Of a stretch of DNA of 64,000 bases, positions 7,781 through 16,104 are shown piece by piece. The notes under the pieces were generated by a model. The model saw only the letters and a program-made list of their open reading frames with translations. It was not told where the DNA came from and made no database searches. Source of the stretch: Dehalococcoidia bacterium. GTDB lineage: Bacteria > Chloroflexota > Dehalococcoidia > UBA2979. A program made the position numbers and the translations under genes. The first letter of the stretch is position 1, and each line of letters opens with the position of its first letter. Location of the stretch: the NCBI GenBank assembly GCA_009379925.1, contig WHSU01000008.1, forward strand, positions 45,057 through 109,056, given 5' to 3'.

Positions 7781-9613
7781 GTGCCAGCCGCCACCGTCGA
7801 GGACTTCGTGCGCGTCGAGTCGGCGACCGGAGTGTCGTTCGCCTCAGACGGCCTTCGCCTCGCGTTCCGCTCCAACCGCTCGGGCGTGTACCAGGCGTAC
7901 GTGACTGACCTGCACGGCGAGGATGCGCAGCGCGCCCAGACGGTCGCGGAGACCGAGGGCACGGTGTACCAGACCGCGTTCCGCCCGGGCCACGCACAGG
8001 TGCTCTTCGTCACGGACGACGGCGGCGACGAGCAATACCAGTTGCACCTGGCCGACCTCGATGCGGGGACGGCGCGGCCGCTGGGTTCCGAAGCCAGGGT
8101 GATCCACAACCTGGGCGCGTGGTCCCTCGACGGCCGGCTGCTCTCGTACGCCTCAAACCGACGGGACAGACGGTATTTCGACATCTACGTGCTGGACGTG
8201 GAGTCCGGACGGGAGCGGCTCGTCCTTCAGCAGGACGGGATGAATGCGGCCGGACGGTTCAACGCGAGCGCGACGGCCTTGCTGGTCAGCCGGCCGAACC
8301 TGGAGCAGCCCGGAGACAACGACCTGTACCTGCTCGACATCGAGGCGGGCGGCGAGCCTCGACGCTTGACCGCGCACGACGGGCCGGCGCACTGGGCAGA
8401 CGCGCGCTTCCACGCAGGTGGGGCCGTGCTGGCGCTCAGCGACGAGGGCCGCGAGTTCGTAGGGCTCCAGCGCATCGACCCCACCACCGGCAAGCGCGCG
8501 TTTGTGCTCGAGCGCGACTGGGACATCGAAGCGTTCGCGCTGTCGAGCGATGGACAGCGGCTGGCCGTGGCCGTGAACGAGGATGGCTTCTCCCGCCTCG
8601 AGGCGTTCTCGGTGGACGCGGACGGGCGCCCGGGGGCCCCGCTGGACGTGCCGGCGGTGCCGGGCGGGGTGATCTCGAGCCTGGAGTGGCGCCCGGAGGC
8701 GGCCGCTCTGGCATTCACCTTCGAGAGTGCGCACGCGGTGTCGGACGTATGGCTCGCGGACCTCGACCGGCGAGGCCTGCGGCGCCTGACGCGCAGCGAC
8801 ATGAGGAGCATCAAGCCAACATCGCTGCCCGACCCCGAGGTGGTGCGCTACCCGACGTTCGACGGGGGTGAGGTGCCGGCCTTCCTGTACCGGCCGCTGC
8901 GACGCGCCTCGGAAGGAGCGTTGCCCTGCCTGGTGCTGGTGCATGGCGGGCCAGAGAGTCAGTCGCGGCCGTTCCTATGGGGAAGCTACGCGGCCGCCGC
9001 CTACCTGCTGCACCAGGGGCGGCTCGCCGTGCTGGTCCCCAACGTGCGGGGCTCCACGGGCTACGGGAAGGCGTACCACCACGCGGACGATGTCGAGCGA
9101 CGGATGGACTCGGTGCGCGACCTGATCGCGGCGCGGCAATGGCTGGCAGGCAGCGGCGTGGCCGACCCGGCGCGCATCGGCGTGATGGGCGGCTCATACG
9201 GCGGTTTCATGACGCTGGCCGCCATCACGGAGGCGCCAGAGGACTGGGCGGCCGCCGTTGACCTCTTCGGCATCGCGAACTTCCTGACGTTCCTGGAGCA
9301 CACGGGGCCGTGGAGGCGCCGCCCGCTGGCGGCCGAGTACGGCAGCGACACGGCGTTCCTCGAATCGATCTCGCCGATCCACAAAGCGGACCGCATCCGC
9401 ACCCCTCTGCTGGTGGTGCAGGGCGACCATGATGTGCGCGTGCCACCGGAGGAGTCCGAGCAGATCGTGCAGACGGTGCGGCGCAACGAGGGTGTCGTGG
9501 AGTACGTCGTGTTCGAGCGGGAGGGACACGGGATCCAGCGGTTGCCCAACCGCCTGGAACTGGCCCGCCGGACCGTCGCCTTCCTGGAGCGGTACCTGCT
9601 GCCCGGCGAATGA
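7781..9613 (+). CDS. S9-family serine peptidase (acylaminoacyl-peptidase / prolyl oligopeptidase-like)
   Basis: A 610-residue peptidase. The first about 350 residues form WD40-like beta-propeller repeats (SLDGRLLSYASNR, SSDGQRLAVAV). The last 250 are the alpha/beta-hydrolase domain with the nucleophile serine in GGSYGGF, the acid in VVQGDHDVRVP and the histidine in EREGHGI. It cleaves short peptides, probably in the cytoplasm since no signal peptide is seen. The GTG start follows GGGAGGCC, and TACGAT about 34 bases upstream is a candidate -10 box. Confidence 0.88.
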   Translation: MPAATVEDFVRVESATGVSFASDGLRLAFRSNRSGVYQAYVTDLHGEDAQRAQTVAETEGTVYQTAFRPGHAQVLFVTDDGGDEQYQLHLADLDAGTARPLGSEARVIHNLGAWSLDGRLLSYASNRRDRRYFDIYVLDVESGRERLVLQQDGMNAAGRFNASATALLVSRPNLEQPGDNDLYLLDIEAGGEPRRLTAHDGPAHWADARFHAGGAVLALSDEGREFVGLQRIDPTTGKRAFVLERDWDIEAFALSSDGQRLAVAVNEDGFSRLEAFSVDADGRPGAPLDVPAVPGGVISSLEWRPEAAALAFTFESAHAVSDVWLADLDRRGLRRLTRSDMRSIKPTSLPDPEVVRYPTFDGGEVPAFLYRPLRRASEGALPCLVLVHGGPESQSRPFLWGSYAAAAYLLHQGRLAVLVPNVRGSTGYGKAYHHADDVERRMDSVRDLIAARQWLAGSGVADPARIGVMGGSYGGFMTLAAITEAPEDWAAAVDLFGIANFLTFLEHTGPWRRRPLAAEYGSDTAFLESISPIHKADRIRTPLLVVQGDHDVRVPPEESEQIVQTVRRNEGVVEYVVFEREGHGIQRLPNRLELARRTVAFLERYLLPGE

Positions 9614-9755
9614 GACCAACTCGAGTGCTATCGGCCGCGATCGAGGGGCCACGGGGCACCTCACGATTGCGCGGGCGCGGTAGTATCACGGATGCGAGAG
9701 CCGGGGCGACCCGATCGGGCGTGCGCGGCGGCCGCAGTAGAGGGGGCGACTGAAC

Positions 9756-10958
9756 GTGGACTGGAAAGACGACGCCGAGCAAGCCGCCTTCCGGCAGCAG
9801 GTGCGGACGGTGATCGAAGAGCGGTTGCCGGAGCGCTACCGCCGCGGCGAGGGCGAGTGGGAGCGCGACCGGCGCTCTGAGGACGCCTCCGCCCGCGACG
9901 CCGCAAAGGCGTGGGGCGACGCGCTGGCCGAGCAGGGCTGGTTCGCACCACACTGGCCAAAGGAGTACGGCGGGGCCAATCTGAGCCCGATGGAGCAGTT
10001 CATCTTCAACCAGGAGATGGCAAGCCACGGCGCCCCGGGCGTCGGTGGTCAGGGTGTGAAGCAGCTCGGTCCGACGCTCATCGTGCATGGCACGCCCGAG
10101 CAGAAGGCGGAGCACCTGCCGAAGATCCTTTCCGGCGAGGTGGACTGGCGGCAGGGGTACTCGGAGCCGGGCGCCGGCTCGGACCTCGCGTCGCTGCAGA
10201 CCCGCGCGATCCGCGACGGCGATGACTTCGTGATCAATGGCCAGAAGATCTGGACCTCGCTGGCGCATGTGGCGGACTGGCTCTACGTGCTGACCCGCAC
10301 AGACCCGGACGCGCCGAAGCACCGCGGCATCTCCTTCCTGCTGGTGGACAAGGCGACCCCCGGCATTTCGATCCGCCCGCTGGTGGACATGAGCTACCGG
10401 CACCACTTCAACGAGGTGTTCTTCGAGGATGTGCGCGTCCCGGCCCGGAACCTGGTCGGCGACGAGAACCGCGGCTGGTACGTCGGTATGACGCTGCTCG
10501 ACTTCGAGCGCTCCAACATCACCGGCGCCGTGTCTTCCCGACGCACGCTGGACGGGCTGCGCGAGTACCTCAAGACCGAGGACGGGCAGTCGAAGTCCGC
10601 GGTCGGACGCACGGAACCACTGCGCGGGGAGATCGCGGACCGCTACATCGAGACGGACGTGATGTTCAACTTCTCGTTCCGCATCATCTCGATGCAGAAT
10701 CGCGGCCTGATCCCCAACTACGAGGCGTCGACCTCGAAGTTATTCGCGTCCGAGTTGAACCAGCGCGTGGCGCGCACCGGCACCAGGGTGTTCGGACTCT
10801 ACTCGAACATCCTTGACCGCGCGGACGCGCGGGCGCCGTTGCAGAGCGACTTCACCCGGACGTACCTGAGTTCCGTGTCGGCGACCATCGCGGCCGGCAC
10901 GTCCGAGATCCAGCGCAACATCATCGCCACACGCGGGCTCGGACTGCCGCGAGGGTAG
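9756..10958 (+). CDS. acyl-CoA dehydrogenase family protein
   Basis: A 400-residue acyl-CoA dehydrogenase with an N-terminal helical domain, the flavin-binding beta region (YSEPGAGSDLASLQTRA, WTSLAHVADW) and a C-terminal helical domain ending AAGTSEIQRNIIATRGLGLPRG. It should remove two hydrogens from an acyl-CoA with FAD and pass electrons to ETF. The LTRTDP and RPLVDMS features are typical of the large-substrate subgroup near the actinobacterial FadE enzymes. It precedes a CoA-transferase gene. GTG start after AGGGGGCG. Confidence 0.85.
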   Translation: MDWKDDAEQAAFRQQVRTVIEERLPERYRRGEGEWERDRRSEDASARDAAKAWGDALAEQGWFAPHWPKEYGGANLSPMEQFIFNQEMASHGAPGVGGQGVKQLGPTLIVHGTPEQKAEHLPKILSGEVDWRQGYSEPGAGSDLASLQTRAIRDGDDFVINGQKIWTSLAHVADWLYVLTRTDPDAPKHRGISFLLVDKATPGISIRPLVDMSYRHHFNEVFFEDVRVPARNLVGDENRGWYVGMTLLDFERSNITGAVSSRRTLDGLREYLKTEDGQSKSAVGRTEPLRGEIADRYIETDVMFNFSFRIISMQNRGLIPNYEASTSKLFASELNQRVARTGTRVFGLYSNILDRADARAPLQSDFTRTYLSSVSATIAAGTSEIQRNIIATRGLGLPRG

Positions 10959-10990
10959 CGGCTCGATCAACCGAGCGTGCGCGAGGACTG

Positions 10991-11018
10991 CGAAGCCGCT
11001 CCGGTCGGGGCGGCTTCG
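10991..11018 (+). terminator. hairpin between the dehydrogenase and CoA-transferase genes
   Basis: CGAAGCCGC and GCGGCTTCG form a nine-base-pair stem with a GC-rich loop, 30 bases after the dehydrogenase stop. Only TT follows, so it is a weak terminator or an attenuating structure rather than a classical one. Confidence 0.35.
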
Positions 11019-11047
11019 TTCGTGAGCCGCCCGCGGGGGCGGCGGGA

Positions 11048-13579
11048 GTGGAAGGGCGACCGGTGGAAGGACCTCTGACCGGGGTGCGCGTGCTGGACCT
11101 GACCGGCTACATCGCCGGGCCGTACTGCACCCGGCTCCTGGCTGGCTTCGGGGCCGACGTGATCAAGGTCGAGCGGCCCGGCGGCGACCCGGTCCGCCAC
11201 TGGGGCCCGTTCCGCGGGGGCGAAGCAGACCCGGAGGCGGGCGCGTTCCACCTCTACCTGGACCAGGGCAAGCGCTCCGTGGTGCTCGACCTGGAGACCG
11301 CCGCCGGCCGCGAACACCTCGGGCGCCTCGTCGAGACCGCGGACATCCTGGTGGAGAGCTACCACCCCGGGACGATGGAGCGCTGGGGCGCCGGCTACGA
11401 GCAACTGCGCGAGAGGCACCCGGAGCTGCTCTACGTTTCGATCACGGACTTCGGGCAGGATGGCCCGTACAGCGACTGGAACGCCTGGGAGATCACCACC
11501 TACGCCCTGAGCGGGCTGATGTACATCACCGGCGACCCCGACTGCGAGCCGCTGAAGAATGGGGGCTACCTGGGCCAGTACGGCGCCGGACAGAACGCCT
11601 TCGCCGCGACCCTCGCAGGGTGGCGGGAGCGCCAAGCATCCGGGCGCGGACAGCACGTCGATGTGTCCGTGTACGAGTGCGCGACGTCCCTCCTGGAGCA
11701 GACGGACATGTCCTGGATCTACGGCGGGAAGGTCCACCCGAGGTCCGGGAACGGCGCACGCGCCGCCTGGGGCATCTACCCGGCGCGCGACGGGTTCGTC
11801 GGCGTCGTCTCCGGGCCGCTCCGCCGCTGGGCCGCGATCGCCGAACTGATGGAGACCCCGGCCCTCGCCGACCCGGCGTACCAGCGCAACGGCGCCCAGT
11901 CCGTGCATCGAGGCGAGATTGACGCGTTGATGCTGCCGTGGCTCATCGAGCACGACAAAGAGGACATCTACCACCGCGCGCAGGCGAAGGGGCTGCCGTT
12001 CGGTTATGTCGCCACTCCTGAGGACTTCTTCCGCTCGGAGCAGGTCACCTACCGCGGCTTCTTCCAGGACGTCGACCACCCGGTAGCAGGAACGCTGCGC
12101 TACCCCTCGATGGCTGCGCATTTCAGCGACGGCCTCTGGTCGCTCGGCCGCGCCCCGCTGCTGGGCGAGCACACCGACGCCGTGCTGCGCGAGGCTGCCG
12201 AGGGCCACCGGTCGCCCGAACGGGAGCACGCCCTGCGCTCGGACGACCCGCCGCGGCCACGCGCACTCCCGGTGCGGCCGGGACAGCAGGGTCCGCTCGA
12301 AGGTATCGTCGTGCTGGACTGCTCGATGGTGTGGGCGGGCCCGTACTGCACGAAGCTACTCGGCGACATGGGCGCCACGATCATCAAGGTCGAAGCGAAC
12401 CGTCAGTTGGACTCGGTGCGCGGGCCGGCGATTCCACCCGCGATCCCGCTCTCCTCGTATGCCCAAGACGACCCGGGACAGGACCCGTGGAACCGCTCGG
12501 GGTACTTCAACAAGTACAACCGCAACAAACTCGGGCTGTGCATGAACATCCTGGAACCGGGCGGCCGCGAAGCCTTCATGGAGCTGGCCGCGGTTGCCGA
12601 TGTGGTCGTCGAGAACTTCGGCGGCGGTGTCTTCGAGCGCATGGGGTACGGCTACGACGCGATCCGCGCCGTAAACGAGGACATCGTCTTCGTCTCGATG
12701 CCACCAAGCGGCAACGGTGGCCCGGAAGGCCGGTACGTCGGCTACGGCGTCGCCATCGAACAACTCGGCGGTATCGTGGCGCGCACCGGGTACCCGAACG
12801 ACGTGCCGATGAAGAGCGGCATCAACTACGGCGACCCGATCGCCGGGATCCATACGGCCGGTTACATCCTCGCCGGACTGCTGCATCGACGGCGCACGGG
12901 ACGCGGGAGCTACATCGACCTCTCGCAGCGCGAAGCCTCCATTTGCTGGGTCGGCGAGTCCGTCCTGGAATACCAGTTGACCGGACGCATCTCCGAGCAG
13001 ATCGGTAACCGGGACGCCTTCATGGCGCCTTCCGGCGTGTATCGCTGCCGGGGCGAGGACGAGTGGCTCGCGCTCGCCGTGGGCAACGAGCGCGAATGGC
13101 GCGGCCTGTGCGAAGCCATCGGCCACCCGACGCGGGCGAACGACCCCACGTATGCAACCGTCGAGGGTCGCCGCGAACACCACGACGACATCGACGCTCT
13201 GCTCACGGATTGGGCGGCACAACAGGATCCGGACGCAGCGATGCATCATCTACAGGGCCATGGTGTCGCGGCCGGTCTGTGCTCATACAACCGGCGGGTC
13301 GTGGAGGATCCGCACCTGCGCGCCCGCGGGTTCTGGCCGGAGGTGGAACACACCTCGGCCGGGCGCCACCTGATCGCCGGCGTCGCCTGGCACTTCGACC
13401 GCACGCCCGGCGCGGTCTACGCGGCTTCGCCGTGCCTAGGTGAGCACACGGACTACGTGTTGCGCGAGTTCGCGGGCAAGACCGCCGCCGAGGTGGCGGC
13501 CCTCCGCGCTACCGGCGTCCTCGAAGACACGCCCCTCGAGATTTTGCAGCGCGAGGAGGCGGCCCCGGCGGGCGACTAG
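11048..13579 (+). CDS. tandem CaiB/BaiF family CoA-transferase (two fused modules)
   Basis: An 843-residue protein, twice the usual length of CaiB/BaiF (class III CoA-transferase) proteins. Module 1 (about 1-400) starts LTGVRVLDLTGYIAGPYC and has GADVIKVERPGGD. Module 2 (about 415-843) starts LEGIVVLDCSMVWAGPYC and has GATIIKVEANRQ. Each ends with the family-typical LGEHTD. At the position of the catalytic Asp of formyl-CoA transferase both modules appear to have Glu (by eye). Class III enzymes work as interlocked dimers, so a fused pair could fold as one. Start is GTG 11048, or GTG 11063 with the better-spaced AAGGG. Its stop overlaps that of the convergent nitroreductase gene. Confidence 0.85.
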   Translation: MEGRPVEGPLTGVRVLDLTGYIAGPYCTRLLAGFGADVIKVERPGGDPVRHWGPFRGGEADPEAGAFHLYLDQGKRSVVLDLETAAGREHLGRLVETADILVESYHPGTMERWGAGYEQLRERHPELLYVSITDFGQDGPYSDWNAWEITTYALSGLMYITGDPDCEPLKNGGYLGQYGAGQNAFAATLAGWRERQASGRGQHVDVSVYECATSLLEQTDMSWIYGGKVHPRSGNGARAAWGIYPARDGFVGVVSGPLRRWAAIAELMETPALADPAYQRNGAQSVHRGEIDALMLPWLIEHDKEDIYHRAQAKGLPFGYVATPEDFFRSEQVTYRGFFQDVDHPVAGTLRYPSMAAHFSDGLWSLGRAPLLGEHTDAVLREAAEGHRSPEREHALRSDDPPRPRALPVRPGQQGPLEGIVVLDCSMVWAGPYCTKLLGDMGATIIKVEANRQLDSVRGPAIPPAIPLSSYAQDDPGQDPWNRSGYFNKYNRNKLGLCMNILEPGGREAFMELAAVADVVVENFGGGVFERMGYGYDAIRAVNEDIVFVSMPPSGNGGPEGRYVGYGVAIEQLGGIVARTGYPNDVPMKSGINYGDPIAGIHTAGYILAGLLHRRRTGRGSYIDLSQREASICWVGESVLEYQLTGRISEQIGNRDAFMAPSGVYRCRGEDEWLALAVGNEREWRGLCEAIGHPTRANDPTYATVEGRREHHDDIDALLTDWAAQQDPDAAMHHLQGHGVAAGLCSYNRRVVEDPHLRARGFWPEVEHTSAGRHLIAGVAWHFDRTPGAVYAASPCLGEHTDYVLREFAGKTAAEVAALRATGVLEDTPLEILQREEAAPAGD

Positions 13580-14085
13580 GGCGCCGTCCCCCCGTCCCAC
13601 GTTTCCCACCGCACGAACTCGTCGAGGCCGATGCGCGGATTCCCGCGGCTCTGGATGCGCCCGCCCGCGGGGTAACCCAGCGTGATCGCCATCGCAACGA
13701 TGGTGTTGGCGGGGAGCCCGAGGACCTCGCGCGCGCAGTCGTCGTGCTGGATGCCTACCGGACAGCTCGCGATGCCCTCCGCGCGGGCCGCCAGCATCAT
13801 GTTCTGCGCGGTGCGTCCCGCATCGAAGGGGCGGCTGCCCTCGAAGCGCACGACGACGATCACCAGCGGGCTCGCGGGTAGATGCGTGGCGAAGTCACCA
13901 CAACCGGCGAGCGCCTGCTTCCGTTCGGCGTCGCGGACGACCACCAGGCGGATCGGCTGTTCGTTCTTGGAACTACCGGCCATGCGTCCAGCCCGCACGA
14001 TGCGCTGCAGGACCTCATCCGCAATCGGACGTGGGTCGTAATCGCGGGTGTCGCGTTTCGAGAGGATCGCTTCGTACACGTCCAA
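13576..14085 (-). CDS. nitroreductase family protein
   Basis: A 169-residue FMN-dependent nitroreductase-fold protein. It begins with the family marks DVYEAILSKRDTRDYD and GRMAGSSKNEQPIRLVVV, and has the mid-domain PFDAGRTAQNMMLAARAEGIASCPVG and the LGYPAGG turn. The start codon is TTG (14083-14085), supported by GAAGGAG seven bases upstream. Such enzymes reduce nitro groups, quinones or flavins; the substrate is open. It converges with the CaiB fusion, and the two stop codons share CTAG at 13576-13579. Confidence 0.83.
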   Translation of the reverse strand: MDVYEAILSKRDTRDYDPRPIADEVLQRIVRAGRMAGSSKNEQPIRLVVVRDAERKQALAGCGDFATHLPASPLVIVVVRFEGSRPFDAGRTAQNMMLAARAEGIASCPVGIQHDDCAREVLGLPANTIVAMAITLGYPAGGRIQSRGNPRIGLDEFVRWETWDGGTAP

Positions 14086-14287
14086 CAGGCGGCTCCTTCG
14101 GCTCGGGGAGCATGGTAGCCGCTGTGGGGCTCGCCATACCGCCCGGCCGGCTCGATAACAGCAGCAGACTTTGATTGCAACGCTTACAGGTAGGTCACTA
14201 TCACTTCACGCCCGCATGTATGATGATACTCGCGTCCAGGACGTTCGCCGGACCTTCCCAATGCCGACCCGCGATTTAGGAGTCACA

Positions 14288-14707
14288 GTGCCAGATCCTC
14301 TACGAGCAGCCAACGACGCCTTGATGAGCGAGCGCGAGCGCGCACTCAGCGAAATCAAACGACTACAGTCCCGGGTCACCGAGATCGACCAGGTGATGAC
14401 CTCACTCGGTTCGCTCATGAACGGTACGGGACGCCGGCGCGGCCGCAGCGCGACGACCACGGCCCGAAGTGGCCAGCGGGGCGGACGAGCGCCGCGCGAG
14501 GGTACGATCGGCGCGGCCATCGAGGGCTTCCTGAGCAACAAGCGGCAGCCAGTACACGCCGACGAACTGATGCAGCACCTTACCGGTGGCGGGCGTGCTC
14601 CCGGCGGGAAGAACCCGAAGGCCAGCCTGCAATCGACGCTGCGCCAGCTCGAGCAGCGCGGACGTGTCCAGAACACGGGGCGCAACCGCTGGAAGCTCAG
14701 CGCGTAG
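14288..14707 (+). CDS. small HARE-HTH-like protein with coiled-coil N-terminus
   Basis: A 139-residue protein in three parts: an N-terminal coiled coil (about 5-45, SERERALSEIKRLQSRVTEID), a basic Gly/Arg/Ser linker (about 50-75, GRRRGRS and RSGQRGG), and a C-terminal winged-helix-like domain (GTIGAAIEGFLSNKRQPVHADELMQ then KASLQSTLRQLEQRGRVQ). The last resembles HARE-HTH domains of restriction and chromatin factors. The frame is open further upstream, but GTG 14288 follows AGGAG at 14278-14282. A nucleic-acid-binding or nucleoid role is my inference. Confidence 0.6.
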   Translation: MPDPLRAANDALMSERERALSEIKRLQSRVTEIDQVMTSLGSLMNGTGRRRGRSATTTARSGQRGGRAPREGTIGAAIEGFLSNKRQPVHADELMQHLTGGGRAPGGKNPKASLQSTLRQLEQRGRVQNTGRNRWKLSA

Positions 14708-14735
14708 CACCACCGCCATCCGGATGCTTCCCTTT

Positions 14736-14760
14736 CATCGCCCCGGCTTCCGGGGCGATG
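14736..14760. terminator. strong hairpin between convergent genes
   Basis: CATCGCCCCGG and CCGGGGCGATG form a perfect eleven-base-pair stem with a three-base loop, placed between the HTH gene (stop 14707) and the minus-strand VOC gene (stop 14774). On the minus side it is followed by GAAAGGG, on the plus side by AACTTACC, so neither has a U-tract. A bidirectional factor-assisted terminator is likely. Confidence 0.5.
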
Positions 14761-14773
14761 AACTTACCCGTGC

Positions 14774-15181
14774 CTACTCGTGCCCCACGCCATCACGGAG
14801 CGGGCGGGCAAAGCTCAGCTCGTGGCCATCCGGGTCACGGAGATGGAAGTACCGCTCGCCCCACTCCGCGTCGCGAGGTGGCGCCGCCGGCTCAAGGTCG
14901 TACGCCACCGCTCGCTCGTATAGCGCGTCGACGTCGCTGACCCAGATGATCACCCGGCCCCACACCGCGCGATCCGGATCCGGCCGCTCTGCGCTCGCCT
15001 CGAGGTTGAGGCGCTGCCGCCCGACCTCCAGGCTCGTGAAGCTCGCCTCTGCGCCGCCGTACGAGAGCGCGAAACCGAGCGCTCGGTAGAAGGCCACCGA
15101 GCGCGCCATGTCGCCCACCTCGAGCGTTACCGCGCTGATGGATTCGATGAGGACCGGTCGCCCCTCGGTGGACTCGCGCAC
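14774..15181 (-). CDS. VOC-superfamily (glyoxalase/bleomycin-resistance-like) protein
   Basis: A 135-residue single VOC unit: two beta-alpha-beta-beta-beta repeats with AVTLEVGDMARSVAFYRALGF at the start and YFHLRDPDGHELSFARP at the end, the latter carrying the usual metal-ligand glutamate. Members include glyoxalases, dioxygenases and antibiotic-binding proteins; the reaction cannot be told from sequence. GTG start (15179-15181) behind GGGGAGG. Confidence 0.78.
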   Translation of the reverse strand: MRESTEGRPVLIESISAVTLEVGDMARSVAFYRALGFALSYGGAEASFTSLEVGRQRLNLEASAERPDPDRAVWGRVIIWVSDVDALYERAVAYDLEPAAPPRDAEWGERYFHLRDPDGHELSFARPLRDGVGHE

Positions 15182-15687
15182 GCCGCCTCCCCTCGCTCAC
15201 GACCCAGCGTAGCGTCCGCCTCCAGTTGCCTCCCGACGCATCCGATGCGTGACCCAGGGATGGAGGTCAGCGTGGCCCCTCGATGTCTCACCACGGCCTG
15301 TCATCCACCTGCAACCGTGTCGCCAGGCGGCAACATAACTTCGCAAGTCACGCACGCCTAAGGTGCATGCCATGGGCGGCGGGCACCAGCCGGACGGCTT
15401 GCCCGCACCGGGGCCCGACCGCCCAATGGACGCCTGTGCGCTGCCCTGCAGAGAACCTCAGTCGGGTAGCCGTCACCACCGCGAGTGAAGGCCGTGAGGC
15501 GACCCAACAAACGCGGTGCACCGGAGTCGCGTCCGGTTGGCGGCTGCACGCCGACGACCGAACACGGCGGCGAGGGCATCGAGCGCATGTCGTCACGCGA
15601 TTGCTACGAGCAGCCGCCCGGCTGCGATCCGGCCGTGACGCCTCGGGCGGCATGGTGCGGCGGAGGAGCCACGAGAGGAGCTACTCG
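15182..15687. other. 500-base intergenic region without a recognised gene
   Basis: Both strands contain open frames here, but none with a good ribosome binding site or recognisable protein. I see only a short inverted repeat (ACGCAT/ATGCGT near 15236-15250) and no RNA motif I know. It should hold the divergent promoters of the VOC gene and the ChaB-family gene. Confidence 0.4.
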
Positions 15688-16083
15688 ATGCCCGAGAAGC
15701 GTGGCGAACGCGACGAGACGAACATCCCCAGCACGGTTGAGCGCTCGGACGAGCATGCGCAGGCGATCTGGAAGGCAGCGCATGACAGCGCCGTCGAGTC
15801 CTACGGCGACGCCGAGCGCGCGCACCGCACGGCCTTAGCCGCGCTCAAGCACTCATACCGAAAGTCCGGCGACCACTGGGTCGAGAAGTCCAGGAAAGGC
15901 CCGTCCGACCCGCAGGACGCGCAGAGCTACCAGGACCCACCGAAGAAGACCGCCGGGGGCCGCGTCGCGTATGAGGAGGCGAGCAAGGACGACCTCTACG
16001 CCCAGGCCAGGGAAATGGACATCCCGGGCCGCAGCAAGATGGACAAGCGCGAACTGGCGAAGGCCATCCTCGACCGCAGTTGA
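15688..16083 (+). CDS. chaB: ChaB-family protein with C-terminal Rho-N/SAP-like motif
   Basis: A 131-residue soluble protein. The N-terminal half carries the ChaB pattern (NIPSTVERSDEHAQAIWKAAHDSAVE and WVEKSRKG). The last about 35 residues (DDLYAQAREMDIPGRSKMDKRELAKAI) match the Rho N-terminal/SAP helix-extension-helix module that binds nucleic acid. ChaB was linked to cation transport regulation in E. coli, but its role is not settled. ATG 15688 follows GAGAGGAG. The fusion with a nucleic-acid-binding module suggests a regulatory or stress role. Confidence 0.8.
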   Translation: MPEKRGERDETNIPSTVERSDEHAQAIWKAAHDSAVESYGDAERAHRTALAALKHSYRKSGDHWVEKSRKGPSDPQDAQSYQDPPKKTAGGRVAYEEASKDDLYAQAREMDIPGRSKMDKRELAKAILDRS

Positions 16084-16104
16084 GCGGCACGACGCCGCTC
16101 CGCG

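Noticed and set aside
9225..10406. Minus-strand frame of 393 codons opposite peptidase and dehydrogenase genes
   Set aside because: It covers the junction of two strong plus-strand genes and shows shadow composition.
11526..11759. Small Arg-rich frames inside the CaiB fusion
   Set aside because: Arg/Ser/Gly-rich shadows typical of alternate frames in very GC-rich coding DNA.
12356..13249. Minus-strand frame of 297 codons inside the CaiB fusion
   Set aside because: It lies fully within a clear coding region and has no ribosome binding site or family match.
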